Shown here piece by piece: positions 15,407 to 23,956 of a stretch of 29,093 nt of DNA. The notes beneath the pieces are model-generated. The model saw nothing but the letters and a program-made list of their open reading frames with translations. It was not told where the DNA came from and did not search any database. Origin of the DNA: a virus. The stretch spans positions 1,330 through 30,422 of the IMG/VR virus record IMGVR_UViG_3300037847_000211, one strand, 5' to 3'. The stretch's first letter is position 1, and each line of letters opens with the position of its first letter. A program made the position numbers and the translations under genes.

Positions 15407-17932
15407 TTACTGCCTATCATGTTGTCTGTACTCAAGAACGGCTGTGTCAAGAGTAAAGGTTGGATTTGTTGAGTTGTCTGTAATACGCATTGCTACCGTT
15501 TTAAATGAACCTACTAAGTTTTGTTTATATATTTTATCTAACACACCACCATAGGTAACACCTGAACCACCATACACAGAAGTAGATGCACCGAATAAAC
15601 TAATACCACCACCTGCTGCTGCTGAAGAAACTGTTATAGCTGGAGGTTGTATAACACTTGGATCATTACCTGCATCAAAGTCTATCTTAAAGTTTACGTC
15701 TACATTCATAGTTCCCGTAGGATTTGCATACAGGGTTAGCTTGTACATAGTCTTACGTATCTGAGGATCTGTAATAGGCATAAATGGTGATTCATATATT
15801 GACTCTATTGCACTACCATCAAAAGAGTTACCTGAGTCCATTCTATAACAGAAGCCATCATCATTACCAAACATAATAGTCTCTGTTGCACCTGAGTACG
15901 TACTGTCTGCTACGTTTACCTTTAGTCCTTTAGTAGTAGACCAAGCTATACCGCTACCACCTTGAGCAATAAACTTAGTTGCTATCAATCCTGATGCACT
16001 AGCTGTTTGTACACTAGGTATATATGCAAACAACCTATACTGAGATTTGCCTCTAACTAGCACAGAACAAAACACATCTGTCTGTGATATAAACTCGTTT
16101 GCATCTTTATAGATAGGATCAGAAGCAATATCAAGAGCTAAGTCACCAATACGATCAGTAGCACTTAATAAACGTATACCATCAGGAGATAGGTATGCTA
16201 CGTCACCACCAAATTCCTGTATGCTGTCTGGGTTAATACAGCCTATTCTATCTGTTATAGGTTCTAGTTTAAAGTCAGATGAAGTACTACCTACAAGTTT
16301 TTTTATTGTGTCTGTAGTAAATATGATAAGTTGTTCACGAAAGCCTATCATACCTGTGACATCATGTCCAACGTTTATTGTACCAGCGCCATTACTTGTA
16401 GCAAAATCATCTACTGTGTTAGGTGCTGTAAAGAATATCTTACTACCTTTAGAGTAGAAAGCGTGGTTCTTAAATACTACAACATTCTCTGCACCTTGTA
16501 CATCTGAACTATTAGAAGAGGATAAAGATACTACAGTATTACCACTAGCATTATATATGATAGGATAGCTTTTACTATCTACAAATATTGTTTTATCTTC
16601 TTGTGTAAAATTAAAAGATGCAAACCTGCATTTTAATGTATTAGTAGAAGAGCTTGTACCTATGTGTGACCAAGTGGTTCCTGTACCATGAAAGTATAAT
16701 GTTTTATTTAATTGTGTAGAATGAAACGTACCAAATGTAAGAACAGTATTATCGGATATAGACTGGGCTGAGTCAAGTACAATACTATTTTGATTAGTTA
16801 GTGATGCTACTTTAACAGTACCAGATATGCCTGTGCCTGTAACAAACATACCAGCTTTTATATTAGTAACAAAACTAAGTACGGCATCATCTGCTAAAGA
16901 TACTGCTGTGTCTAGTATAATACTAGTTTGACTTGTTACAGTTTTTACTGTTACATCACCAGTTATACCAGTACCAGTTACAAGCATACCTTTGGTAATA
17001 GTTCCAAATGCTGCACCAGTACCAGCAACGCTAACACCTGTAACTGGACCTTCTGCTAAACCTGTACCTGCTATGGTGGCTCCTGTTATACCACCTGATC
17101 CATCTACTGTAGTTATTGTTATGGTTGCATCGTTAGCTGTAGTAGCCCCATTTAACTGTGTACCAACTACTTTAATTGTTTCACTAGCTGAATAACCTGA
17201 ACCTGCTGCAGTAATCGCTACAGTGTATGTAGTTCCTGTTTTAGTAATATTAAATGTAGCACTGCTACCAGAACCACCATAGCCAGACTGCGTTGGGTTT
17301 GTATATGTGACTGCACTAGAACCAACAGAAGTAACTGTGATAGTTGCGTTGTTTGCTGCTGTAGCACCACCTAAGTTTGCACCAAGTACTGTTACTGTTT
17401 CGTTAACCTTGAAGCCTGTACCTGCTGCATTTATTGCTGCTGTGTATGTACCATTTGTATTTGTTACATTAAAGGTAGCACTTGCACCAGCTAAAGAAGT
17501 AGCACCTGTTACTCCTGTAAAAGTTCTTACCCTATCCACAGCTACTGTGGTGTTATTATTAACAGCACTATTTACTATGGCAGTGGCAGTGTTGTTATCT
17601 AGTGATACTGCTGTAGAATTAGAAACTGCTCCGTTGACTGTAGATGTAGCTGTTTGATATTCTGTTATAGTAGCATTGTCCATCTTTCTAGCTGTGACAA
17701 CTCTACCAGAAGATACAACCTTCATAGCAAGAACTTCACCACCGCCGGGAACTTTTGTATTACTGAACTTGCTATAACCTTTTAACTTACTGTAACCACC
17801 TTCTCTATCAGACTCAAAGTTCTGTAAGATAGTAGCTGAACCTACAGCGTTAATACCCTGTTGTAGTGGAGTAAGGTTGGAGATCAACCCACCTTTGAAC
17901 TCCATAGGGAATGTAGTCCATTGTGTTGGCAT
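15407..17932 (-). CDS. Tail nozzle (tail tubular B / gp12-like) with repeat insertion, 841 residues
   Basis: Residues 1-97 (FKGGLISNLTPLQQG ... ATILQNFESDREGGYSKLKGY) and 403-841 look like the beta-propeller tail nozzle of podoviruses (T7 gp12, P22 gp10 class). Signs are the N-terminal NFESDREGGYSKLKGYS, the alternating strands around LSPDGIRLLSATDRIG, and DNGDDGFCYRMDSG-like blade endings (here FGNDDGFCYRMDSG). The gene directly follows the adaptor gene with a 1-base overlap, the same order as T7 genes 11 and 12. Residues about 98-402 are an extra Thr/Gly/Val-rich segment made of two duplicated beta units that do not look like the core. They probably form decoration domains on the outside of the tail. 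Nozzle identity is by pattern and context; fold prediction would settle it. Confidence 0.75.
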   Translation of the reverse strand: MPTQWTTFPMEFKGGLISNLTPLQQGINAVGSATILQNFESDREGGYSKLKGYSKFSNTKVPGGGEVLAMKVVSSGRVVTARKMDNATITEYQTATSTVNGAVSNSTAVSLDNNTATAIVNSAVNNNTTVAVDRVRTFTGVTGATSLAGASATFNVTNTNGTYTAAINAAGTGFKVNETVTVLGANLGGATAANNATITVTSVGSSAVTYTNPTQSGYGGSGSSATFNITKTGTTYTVAITAAGSGYSASETIKVVGTQLNGATTANDATITITTVDGSGGITGATIAGTGLAEGPVTGVSVAGTGAAFGTITKGMLVTGTGITGDVTVKTVTSQTSIILDTAVSLADDAVLSFVTNIKAGMFVTGTGISGTVKVASLTNQNSIVLDSAQSISDNTVLTFGTFHSTQLNKTLYFHGTGTTWSHIGTSSSTNTLKCRFASFNFTQEDKTIFVDSKSYPIIYNASGNTVVSLSSSNSSDVQGAENVVVFKNHAFYSKGSKIFFTAPNTVDDFATSNGAGTINVGHDVTGMIGFREQLIIFTTDTIKKLVGSTSSDFKLEPITDRIGCINPDSIQEFGGDVAYLSPDGIRLLSATDRIGDLALDIASDPIYKDANEFISQTDVFCSVLVRGKSQYRLFAYIPSVQTASASGLIATKFIAQGGSGIAWSTTKGLKVNVADSTYSGATETIMFGNDDGFCYRMDSGNSFDGSAIESIYESPFMPITDPQIRKTMYKLTLYANPTGTMNVDVNFKIDFDAGNDPSVIQPPAITVSSAAAGGGISLFGASTSVYGGSGVTYGGVLDKIYKQNLVGSFKTVAMRITDNSTNPTFTLDTAVLEYRQHDRQ
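16727..16852 (-). repeat. Repeat B, copy 2, in tail nozzle gene
   Basis: Encodes residues 361-402, beginning GMFVTGTGISGTVKV and ending DNTVLTFGT. The core nozzle sequence resumes directly after it. Confidence 0.75.
16862..16990 (-). repeat. Repeat B, copy 1, in tail nozzle gene
   Basis: Encodes residues 315-357, beginning GMLVTGTGITGDVTV and ending DDAVLSF plus a short tail. It pairs with copy 2 at a period of 46 residues. A weaker related stretch (TAVSLDNNTATAIV) lies near residues 107-120. Confidence 0.75.
17105..17266 (-). repeat. Repeat A, copy 2, in tail nozzle gene
   Basis: Encodes residues 223-276, beginning SSATFNITKTGTTYTVAI and containing VGTQLNGATTANDATITI. It is clearly homologous to copy 1 at protein level but diverged at DNA level. 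Confidence 0.75.
17324..17485 (-). repeat. Repeat A, copy 1, in tail nozzle gene
   Basis: Encodes residues 150-203, beginning ASATFNVTNTNGTYTAAI and containing LGANLGGATAANNATITV. It pairs with copy 2 at a period of 73 residues. Confidence 0.75.
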
Positions 17933-18621
17933 TAGAAACTAACTCTTCTGTCTCTTATATATGGTGTTCTATTTATATTTATTACACGTAAGTCTTTTAT
18001 TTGTTTTTCAAACTTTTCTAAAGCTACACTTGCAGCTTGTGAGTCACCTCTAAACTGATAGGCATAATACATAGCACCATCTACTATAGCAAACCTATAC
18101 TGCTGTGGTAGCGATGGCACATCTAAAGGGTTCTCTAAATCGTAACCCATTGAGTAATATTCATATACTATTGTGTAAGCCTTGTCAGGCACAGGGTGAC
18201 ATATTAGCTCCCTACTAGGTGTACGTACAATAAATTCAGGCACACCACGTATATCTGCACTTGTATTAAACTCATCATCTGCGTACTTCTCCAACCATTC
18301 CTCATATACCATTGACTTTAGTTTTACTGTTCCTGTACCAAGGCTGTCATCTCGCTTTATTCTAAACGAGTTCATGTTGATTGTCTTAGCATCTGTAGGA
18401 TAATAATACTTCATAGACCCTGCAGCTAGTACAAGATCAGACTGTACATGGTTCCAAGGCCACTCAAATTCTTCTTGTTGAATATGTCTTATTGCAGAGT
18501 TAACAGCATCTTTAGCTATACTATAGTAACCAGTAGCTGCTGCAAAGTTTGTAGAAGTTAATGCTACTTCATTTAACCTGTGGTTTATGTCGTTAACTAA
18601 GCCAAGAAAATCATATGCCAT
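17932..18621 (-). CDS. Head-tail adaptor (tail tubular A / gp11-like), 229 residues
   Basis: The protein starts MAYDFLGLVNDINHRLNEV and continues with a helical N-terminal part, AVNSAIRHIQQEEFEWPWN, then PSRELICHPVPDKAYTIVYEYY and a C-terminal helix rich in Lys and Glu. This plan, helix bundle plus beta insert with the WPWN and PVPD landmarks, is what I know from podovirus adaptor proteins that ring the portal and receive the nozzle (T7 gp11, P22 gp4 class). Length fits (T7 gp11 is 196 residues). It is followed, with a 1-base overlap, by the nozzle gene, in the T7 order. Start at ATG 18621 directly abuts the stop of the upstream gene. Confidence 0.78.
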   Translation of the reverse strand: MAYDFLGLVNDINHRLNEVALTSTNFAAATGYYSIAKDAVNSAIRHIQQEEFEWPWNHVQSDLVLAAGSMKYYYPTDAKTINMNSFRIKRDDSLGTGTVKLKSMVYEEWLEKYADDEFNTSADIRGVPEFIVRTPSRELICHPVPDKAYTIVYEYYSMGYDLENPLDVPSLPQQYRFAIVDGAMYYAYQFRGDSQAASVALEKFEKQIKDLRVININRTPYIRDRRVSF

Positions 18622-18939
18622 TTATCTATTCCTAATCGGTAATGTTACAGAACGTTCATACGTTAATCCCTGAGTCGTATTGATACGGCATGTAATATTA
18701 TACCTTACATTATCTGTGCCACCGCCAAAACGTGCAGTAGCTACGTTACCAGAAACAGTACCTGCTATAAACTGTAAGTTATTTACAATTTGTGCAGTTG
18801 ATACTTGTGTCTTTGTTCCATCTGCAGCATCAATAAAAAATGTAGCCGATGCTATAGAGTCAGATCCTAGAAACCTAGACCAGTCAATACTAAAGTCTGC
18901 TGTTTCGTCTGGATCTTTTTCAGGCCATTTGTAAGACAT
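18622..18939 (-). CDS. Small conserved phage neck/tail-type protein (KDPDE..DWS type), 105 residues
   Basis: The protein begins MSYKWPEKDPDETADFSIDWSRFLG and continues as an all-beta domain with a final segment TLPIRNR. I recognise a widespread phage family of about 100-110 residues with KDPDE and DW near the N-terminus and an Ig-like remainder ending in basic residues, usually located among head-tail joining genes. Exact role is not established to my knowledge. Its position one gene before the adaptor fits a neck or decoration function. Confidence 0.65.
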   Translation of the reverse strand: MSYKWPEKDPDETADFSIDWSRFLGSDSIASATFFIDAADGTKTQVSTAQIVNNLQFIAGTVSGNVATARFGGGTDNVRYNITCRINTTQGLTYERSVTLPIRNR

Positions 18940-18948
18940 GTGTTATCC

Positions 18949-20310
18949 TTAGTTTAATATGTATACTACGTTATCTGTTCTAACTGGGCGAATAACTACG
19001 GTTCTGTTTTCAGCAGGTATGATAACTGTTCTATTACCTATAGTAGGTGCAATTATTGTTACTGTTCTATATCTACTGTAGTTAGCTGCAAAGTCATCAA
19101 ACGGAAAGAGTACACCAATAGGGTCATCTAGGTTTTGAGCAAATGTAGCATTTATATCAGGTAACGTAAAGTTAGCTATGCCTGTTATACTAGGTACTAC
19201 TTTGTCTATTACAGCAGCTACAGAAGTAGGTGTATGTGTAGCTTGTCCTTGTGCTGTTAGTCCTATAGGTACACCACTAGTAGTAACAGTATTACCCATA
19301 GCGTTTCCATGTACAGTACAATAGTATCTTAGTCCTATTGCTGGTGCAGATAAAGGTACTGTAAATGTTACGCTTGCACCAGCCTGACCAGGTGTTCCTG
19401 TACTTGTCACACCAGTTGTGTAACTATTATTACCACTCTTAAATGCTAGTGGATGTCCAGCTACAGATGAATCACTAAGATCAAATGTATATGTTGTTCC
19501 TCTTACAAGTTGTATCGTTGGCGCAACGTTACCGTTCAGAACAAACTTGTTACCTCCAGCGTCTGCAACAAGTACAGTAAAAGTAGTGGTGCTGTCTACT
19601 GTAGTGATGGTATTGCCCATACCATTACCATGTGCAGTACAATAGTATCTAACTGGTAGTGTACCTGAACTAGCAAGCACTAACGTTACTGTAGCCCCTG
19701 ATGATCCTGCTGTTCCTGAAGTGGTAACTCCTGTAGTGTAAGCATTACCAGATGCATCTTTAAATCTAAATGGGTGTCCACTGTTAGTAGCATCACTTAC
19801 ATCAAAGACGTATGTTAATCCTTTTGTTAGTGTTAACTGAGCAGCTTCTACACCATCTATGTAAAACTTGTTACCGCTTCCACTATTAGCTACAGTTACT
19901 GTGTAGTTGTTTCCTGTAGGCTGAACGTTATCACCGTAGACTGCACTAGAAATAGCAGTTTGTGATGGTAGGTTTGTATTGGCTATACCCTCTATACTTG
20001 GTACGTTAGCTGTGAATGCTGCAGTGTTTGCAGGGAGCGTAAAGTTTGCCTTACCTGATAGTGTCAGTGCAGCTATGCTTGTGGTGCTTGATACGTTAGC
20101 AGTAGTTATATTTGCTTTTCCGTCAATGTCAAGCGTAGCGTTGGTTAGTGTAGCAGAAACTCCTGTTAATGCTGGAAGATTTACACCTCCTGAAAACTGA
20201 GGAGAGTTTAGCGCAGAAGCTGCAGATACATTAGCAAGATCAACACCTATGGTGTACTTGGTAAGTTCTGCTGAGAACGGTGTCTCTGCTACTGCTGCAA
20301 AGCCAAACAT
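18949..20310 (-). CDS. Virion protein with two tandem cupredoxin-like domains, 453 residues
   Basis: Residues 1-125 contain loosely repeated beta segments (GKANFTLPANTAAFT and GIANTNLPSQTA, echoed by GIANFTLPDINATFA at 379-391). Residues about 134-238 and 243-345 are two homologous domains, each with the landmarks of a cupredoxin: GHPFRF or GHPLAF on one strand and YYCTxHGNxMG near the end. The putative copper ligands are H179, C224, H227, M231 and H286, C331, H334, M338. The H-to-C distance is 45 in both, and C-x2-H-x3-M resembles plastocyanin-type C-x2-H-x4-M loops. The C-terminus is a beta repeat (RTVTIIAP ... NRTVIIPAENRTVVIRP). Similar GHPF ... YYCxxH domains occur, as I recall, in cyanophage structural proteins. 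It lies among neck and fibre genes, so a virion location is likely; actual copper binding is untested. Confidence 0.7.
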   Translation of the reverse strand: MFGFAAVAETPFSAELTKYTIGVDLANVSAASALNSPQFSGGVNLPALTGVSATLTNATLDIDGKANITTANVSSTTSIAALTLSGKANFTLPANTAAFTANVPSIEGIANTNLPSQTAISSAVYGDNVQPTGNNYTVTVANSGSGNKFYIDGVEAAQLTLTKGLTYVFDVSDATNSGHPFRFKDASGNAYTTGVTTSGTAGSSGATVTLVLASSGTLPVRYYCTAHGNGMGNTITTVDSTTTFTVLVADAGGNKFVLNGNVAPTIQLVRGTTYTFDLSDSSVAGHPLAFKSGNNSYTTGVTSTGTPGQAGASVTFTVPLSAPAIGLRYYCTVHGNAMGNTVTTSGVPIGLTAQGQATHTPTSVAAVIDKVVPSITGIANFTLPDINATFAQNLDDPIGVLFPFDDFAANYSRYRTVTIIAPTIGNRTVIIPAENRTVVIRPVRTDNVVYILN

Positions 20311-20483
20311 TAGTCAGCCTCTGCTATGGTGTTACCCTCTGCCACCCATGCTTGTATGGCTTTGTAATCGGCATTGCTTGGGTTTATTGGAACACACATG
20401 GTAATACCATCTGAAACTATTTCTATACCCTGATTACCTTCTACGCTTGGATGAGTGTAGTATTTTGCTGATTTAATATTCAT
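20310..20483 (-). CDS. Short XkdW-like tail-associated protein, 57 residues
   Basis: A 57-codon frame runs from ATG 20483 to TAA at 20310-20312 and fills the gap between the lectin-like fibre gene and the cupredoxin-like gene. Its stop overlaps the next ATG by 1 base (TAATG), and its start lies 2 bases after the upstream stop. The protein begins MNIKSAKYYTHPSVEGNQGI and ends ADYKAIQAWVAEGNTIAEAD. That ending is like the C-terminus of small XkdW-type phage tail proteins (YxAIxxWVAEGNTIxEAD), usually found beside tail fibre genes and possibly acting in fibre assembly. Family link is from memory; coding status is well supported. Confidence 0.72.
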   Translation of the reverse strand: MNIKSAKYYTHPSVEGNQGIEIVSDGITMCVPINPSNADYKAIQAWVAEGNTIAEAD

Positions 20484-20485
20484 AC

Positions 20486-21568
20486 TTATAACTCCGCTGA
20501 TGCTTCGGCTTGCGCCCTAAGAAAAACATTTGCGGCAGTACCCGAACTGTCATTAGCTCTATAAAAAAAGCAGCGCTCGTTTGTAATAAAAGTAGCATTT
20601 CCATTGCCATCAGTACCGTCTGCTGCAAGTTTACCTGACGTGTTAGCATTAGTTGTACTATAAACTGTAATAGTAGGAGCGGTTCTCATTATAGTTGGAA
20701 AATCCCAAGAACCTGCACCTGCATAAGCATGTCCTGCACTTAGAGAAGTAGCTACACAACCAGATGAAGTTGCTGTTCCTGTGCCTGTTCCATACTGATA
20801 AGTTCGGCAAAAGTACCTTTGGCAAGCCTTAAATTCTTGAGCAAATGTTTTATGCTCGAACGGAGTACTTTGCGGCCCAACTTCCAACTGACAGCCAGTG
20901 ATCTGCCATGTTGCTCCATTAGTTGCTACAACATTAGTAGCACCTGTTGGCCCACGTTTAAAAGTTGTACCCCAACTACCTGCTGTACCTTGTTGACTAC
21001 TACCAGCACCTAAAGTCCAGTAGACCCATAAACCAGCCCCATTGGTTCTCTCCCATGATCCATCTGTTACTCCGTCAACAGTTATTGTTTTATGCTCCCA
21101 AGTATTTGCTGACGAAATTGTGTAAGTCCAAGCGTAAAATCTATTCCCAGCGTTATTAGAGTAAGCTCCTCCAAATGTACCAGTTAAAGAACTTTTTACC
21201 CAAAAAGAAAGTGTAAATTTTTTTGCAGTAGATAATCCTAAGTCAAATGTAGTTACACTGTAACCTTCTAGTGGAGTATTTATCTGATAATAATCATTAG
21301 CGCCAACAGTTGTGGCGGCGGCTGAAGTTACCTTTAAAGATTTATAATATCCAGAAGGAGCGTCTGTTACTTGTTGAACAGAGTACTTACTTCCAGAACT
21401 CATCCTAGCCAACCATCTATCAAGGGTGTAAGTTCGATCAGCCGATGGTGTAGTAGCAGAACCGAGATTTCTTTGGTCTATAAACATAGAACCATTAGTT
21501 ATGGCATTGCGTCCAGATAGCTGTCCTACGCTAGGAAGATTGTCTGCAAGTTTACGTGCGTTGCTCAT
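20486..21568 (-). CDS. Lectin-like tail fibre / receptor-binding protein, 360 residues
   Basis: The N-terminus MSNARKLADNLPSVGQLSGR leads into NAITNGSMFIDQRN and YTLDRW, a signature of phage fibre proteins with a carbohydrate-binding jelly-roll domain. Later landmarks are FTLSFWVKSSLTGTF, QITGCQLEVGPQSTPFEHK and EFKACQRYF, where the EVG..ATPFE-type motif marks the end of this domain. The last 100 residues (from about 260) form a separate beta-rich tip. It probably binds surface polysaccharide. It is one of several fibre genes in a row, separated from the previous one by 9 bases. Confidence 0.78.
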   Translation of the reverse strand: MSNARKLADNLPSVGQLSGRNAITNGSMFIDQRNLGSATTPSADRTYTLDRWLARMSSGSKYSVQQVTDAPSGYYKSLKVTSAAATTVGANDYYQINTPLEGYSVTTFDLGLSTAKKFTLSFWVKSSLTGTFGGAYSNNAGNRFYAWTYTISSANTWEHKTITVDGVTDGSWERTNGAGLWVYWTLGAGSSQQGTAGSWGTTFKRGPTGATNVVATNGATWQITGCQLEVGPQSTPFEHKTFAQEFKACQRYFCRTYQYGTGTGTATSSGCVATSLSAGHAYAGAGSWDFPTIMRTAPTITVYSTTNANTSGKLAADGTDGNGNATFITNERCFFYRANDSSGTAANVFLRAQAEASAEL

Positions 21569-21577
21569 ATGTTCCTC

Positions 21578-22534
21578 CTACGCTACCAAAAAGCCTTGAA
21601 AAAAACTCCAATGCTGCCAAGTATATACACCACTATCGCCATAGTTTTTATGTAGCTCCACATAATCATTTGCTGATAAGTAGTGCATCACCTCTATATG
21701 AAAGCTTTCGTGGTTACTACTGCTATGTTTATAAAACCGTTGCTCTTTAATAATTGTACTACCATTTACTTTAAATTGTAAATCGAGCCTAGTGCCAACA
21801 GAGTGAGTTAAACCTTGGCAAAAAAACAAATACCAACCGTTGACAGGACAAGTAAAACGTGAGTTTGCTGTTGAGTAATGTGAACCATTTTGTGAAGCAG
21901 AACCAAAAGTAACTTTACCATTAGATGTATTGCTACTATCTTGACCCCAAGCTTTAAAGGCTGGCTGTAGAGGCATTGTCACATTGCCTGATGCGTCTAT
22001 CTTTATCCTAGTTGTGCCGTTTGATAAGGCGTGGTTTGTACCACTGTGTATATTAACTGTATCTGCACCACCTATGTACATAGACTCAGAACCAGATCCA
22101 TCACTATAAGAAGTAATGTAGCCTGTGTTTGTACCACCAGCTTTAAGTTGTATACCACCGTAATTAGCACTGTTAACGGCTATTGTTTCTGCAGTAGACG
22201 TATTAATAGCTAATCCACCTGTCATAGTATCACCAGTGGTGTTGACATATCTCGTATCTGCTGCTGCTTGGTTGAGTGCATCACCAACGCTAAACGTATT
22301 GTATGCAACAACTTCTATCTCATCACCTGCTGCTGCACCTGATGTAAGTGTTACTGCTGATCCGTTGCTTGTGTAGTCTACTGTTTCATCTAAAAGCAAG
22401 CCATTCATAAACACCTGTATAAATCCCTGAGTGTGGGATATAGTAAAGGCTGTCTGTCCAGCAGTAGCTGTAAACGTAGTACTGCTGTAATTGCCAGAAC
22501 CTATGAGGTTAGCTACATCTCTTGCTCTTGTCAT
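21578..22534 (-). CDS. Tail fibre with anchor module and C1q-like head, 318 residues
   Basis: Residues about 19-82 are a repeated anchor module (FTATAGQTAFTIS ... VFMNGLLLDETVDYT ... GDEIEVVAYNTFSV). DTRYVNTTGDTMTGGL (93-108) follows, then a stem ending TRIKIDASGNVTMP. Residues about 190-318 resemble a C1q/TNF-like trimeric head (FTCPVNGWYLFFCQG ... NDYVELHK ... FFQGFLVA). It probably forms a trimeric receptor-binding fibre. The same anchor module occurs in the proteins at 22547-23674 and 25976-26443, and the stem plus head is similar to the protein at 26448-27212. Confidence 0.75.
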   Translation of the reverse strand: MTRARDVANLIGSGNYSSTTFTATAGQTAFTISHTQGFIQVFMNGLLLDETVDYTSNGSAVTLTSGAAAGDEIEVVAYNTFSVGDALNQAAADTRYVNTTGDTMTGGLAINTSTAETIAVNSANYGGIQLKAGGTNTGYITSYSDGSGSESMYIGGADTVNIHSGTNHALSNGTTRIKIDASGNVTMPLQPAFKAWGQDSSNTSNGKVTFGSASQNGSHYSTANSRFTCPVNGWYLFFCQGLTHSVGTRLDLQFKVNGSTIIKEQRFYKHSSSNHESFHIEVMHYLSANDYVELHKNYGDSGVYTWQHWSFFQGFLVA

Positions 22535-22546
22535 GTTTGTGTCCTA

Positions 22547-23674
22547 TTATGCAATTAAAGTCGTAATGTTTAACATACCTTCAAAATTACCCGATATCTG
22601 AGACTGATCTATAACACTATAGCCGAATGCCGAATTGTTTTCTCTTACGGTAAAGTAGCCATAGTTACCACCTTGTACAGGTACAAAAAAGTAAGTCATA
22701 TAGTTGGAGGATGGATTGTTTCCTCTTAAAACAACTGCTTGATCTTGGGCAACAGCACCATTTGTAATATTTGCTTTAAAAGTAAAAGGAAAGTTTCCAA
22801 GTTGTATTCTTCCTTGAGGGCTACTTTTGCTAATACTTTCAAACCTAACACTATAATGAACAATATTACCTATTCTAGTATAATGTCCTAACGTGTATCC
22901 AGACCTAGGAGTAAAAGAACCACTTGTTCCACAATTCATATTATAAGTAAAAGTACCCTCTTGGTAAAAATCCAACTTATTAGCCGCATTCGTACCTCCA
23001 AGGTAAACACCGCCACCAAGGTAGGCGTCTTTGAAGCGTCCGTTTGTACGTCCTAAATCAACAGCGTTATCTTTGGAAAGCCAAGGACCAAAATGACGAG
23101 TTCCTACGTTACTGTATTGTAGGCCGTCTCCCTCGCTGTTTACTTTTAATGACGCATAGCCAGTAGTTGTATTAAAGGCTAATTCCGAAGCAGTTGAAAT
23201 ACTACCAACAGATGATCCATCTTTTTGGAAATCAACAAGAGTTCCATTACTTGTTGCACGATCTACAGTTAAAGGTGTGGCTCCATCATCATCAACAGTC
23301 AAACCATTAGAAGCAGTAACAGCACCAGTGACGCCTAACGTGCCAGACATAGAAACATTACCACTAAACGTACCACCTGAAGCAGGTACATAGTCACTGT
23401 CAGGTATATTAGTCTCAAACGATACAATGTTAATAACATCATTTAAGTTAGCTGCAGATGCTAGTGTGACTGTACCGGTGCCAGTTGTAGTGAAGTCACT
23501 ATCATCCATGAGGATACCGTTGACGTATACCTCTATCTGTCCAACAGTAAATGCTAATACTTTACCGTCATCATCAGCACCAGTGAACGCTGTCTGACCC
23601 TGCGTAGCAGTGTAGTCAAACTTAGTTCTGCCAAATGATCTTATGTCTTTAGGTTCAGTGCCGATGTATGACAT
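22547..23674 (-). CDS. Tail fibre / receptor-binding protein with anchor module, 375 residues
   Basis: The N-terminus MSYIGTEPKDIRSFGRTKFD is followed at residues 19-87 by the same anchor module as its neighbours (YTATQGQTAFTG ... EVYVNGILMDDSDFT ... NDVINIVSFETNI). A fibre stem of short beta repeats follows, with AVDLGRTNGRFKDAYLGGGVYLGG, a motif frequent in fibres just before the head. The C-terminal 140 residues (from about 235) are a distinct beta-rich head of a kind I know from marine fibre proteins (GTFTYNMNC, GHYTRIGNIVHYSVRF, IQLGNFPF). A receptor-binding role is likely. Confidence 0.75.
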   Translation of the reverse strand: MSYIGTEPKDIRSFGRTKFDYTATQGQTAFTGADDDGKVLAFTVGQIEVYVNGILMDDSDFTTTGTGTVTLASAANLNDVINIVSFETNIPDSDYVPASGGTFSGNVSMSGTLGVTGAVTASNGLTVDDDGATPLTVDRATSNGTLVDFQKDGSSVGSISTASELAFNTTTGYASLKVNSEGDGLQYSNVGTRHFGPWLSKDNAVDLGRTNGRFKDAYLGGGVYLGGTNAANKLDFYQEGTFTYNMNCGTSGSFTPRSGYTLGHYTRIGNIVHYSVRFESISKSSPQGRIQLGNFPFTFKANITNGAVAQDQAVVLRGNNPSSNYMTYFFVPVQGGNYGYFTVRENNSAFGYSVIDQSQISGNFEGMLNITTLIA

Positions 23675-23683
23675 TGATATTCC

Positions 23684-23947
23684 TTACTTAGATTCAACTT
23701 CCTTTGCAACTTCTGCTGCTGTTTTTACAACCTTTAGGTCAAACGCTTGTGCTACCTGCTTGTCTTCACCAACAGCTAGTGCTACTGAGTTAGCATTGCA
23801 GTGTGCTACAAGAGCAGCAATGATCTCGTCCTTGGCTATTCTAGCTCTGTTAGTCAAAGCATTGTCAGCCCAGTCCTGTGGTGAGGCTGCTGCATATTCA
23901 AGACACTTCAGTTCTGTGTCGGTTACTGTTACTTTAATCTCTGGCAT
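23684..23947 (-). CDS. Conserved small phage protein near tail-fibre genes, 87 residues
   Basis: The protein begins MPEIKVTVTDTELKCLEYAA and is followed by a mostly helical Ala-rich body ending VAKEVESK. I recall similar proteins next to fibre genes in marine phages, with no assigned function. Its place between a tail-assembly chaperone and a fibre gene suggests an accessory or chaperone role. No catalytic motif is seen. Confidence 0.55.
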   Translation of the reverse strand: MPEIKVTVTDTELKCLEYAAASPQDWADNALTNRARIAKDEIIAALVAHCNANSVALAVGEDKQVAQAFDLKVVKTAAEVAKEVESK

Positions 23948-23956
23948 ATTATACTC

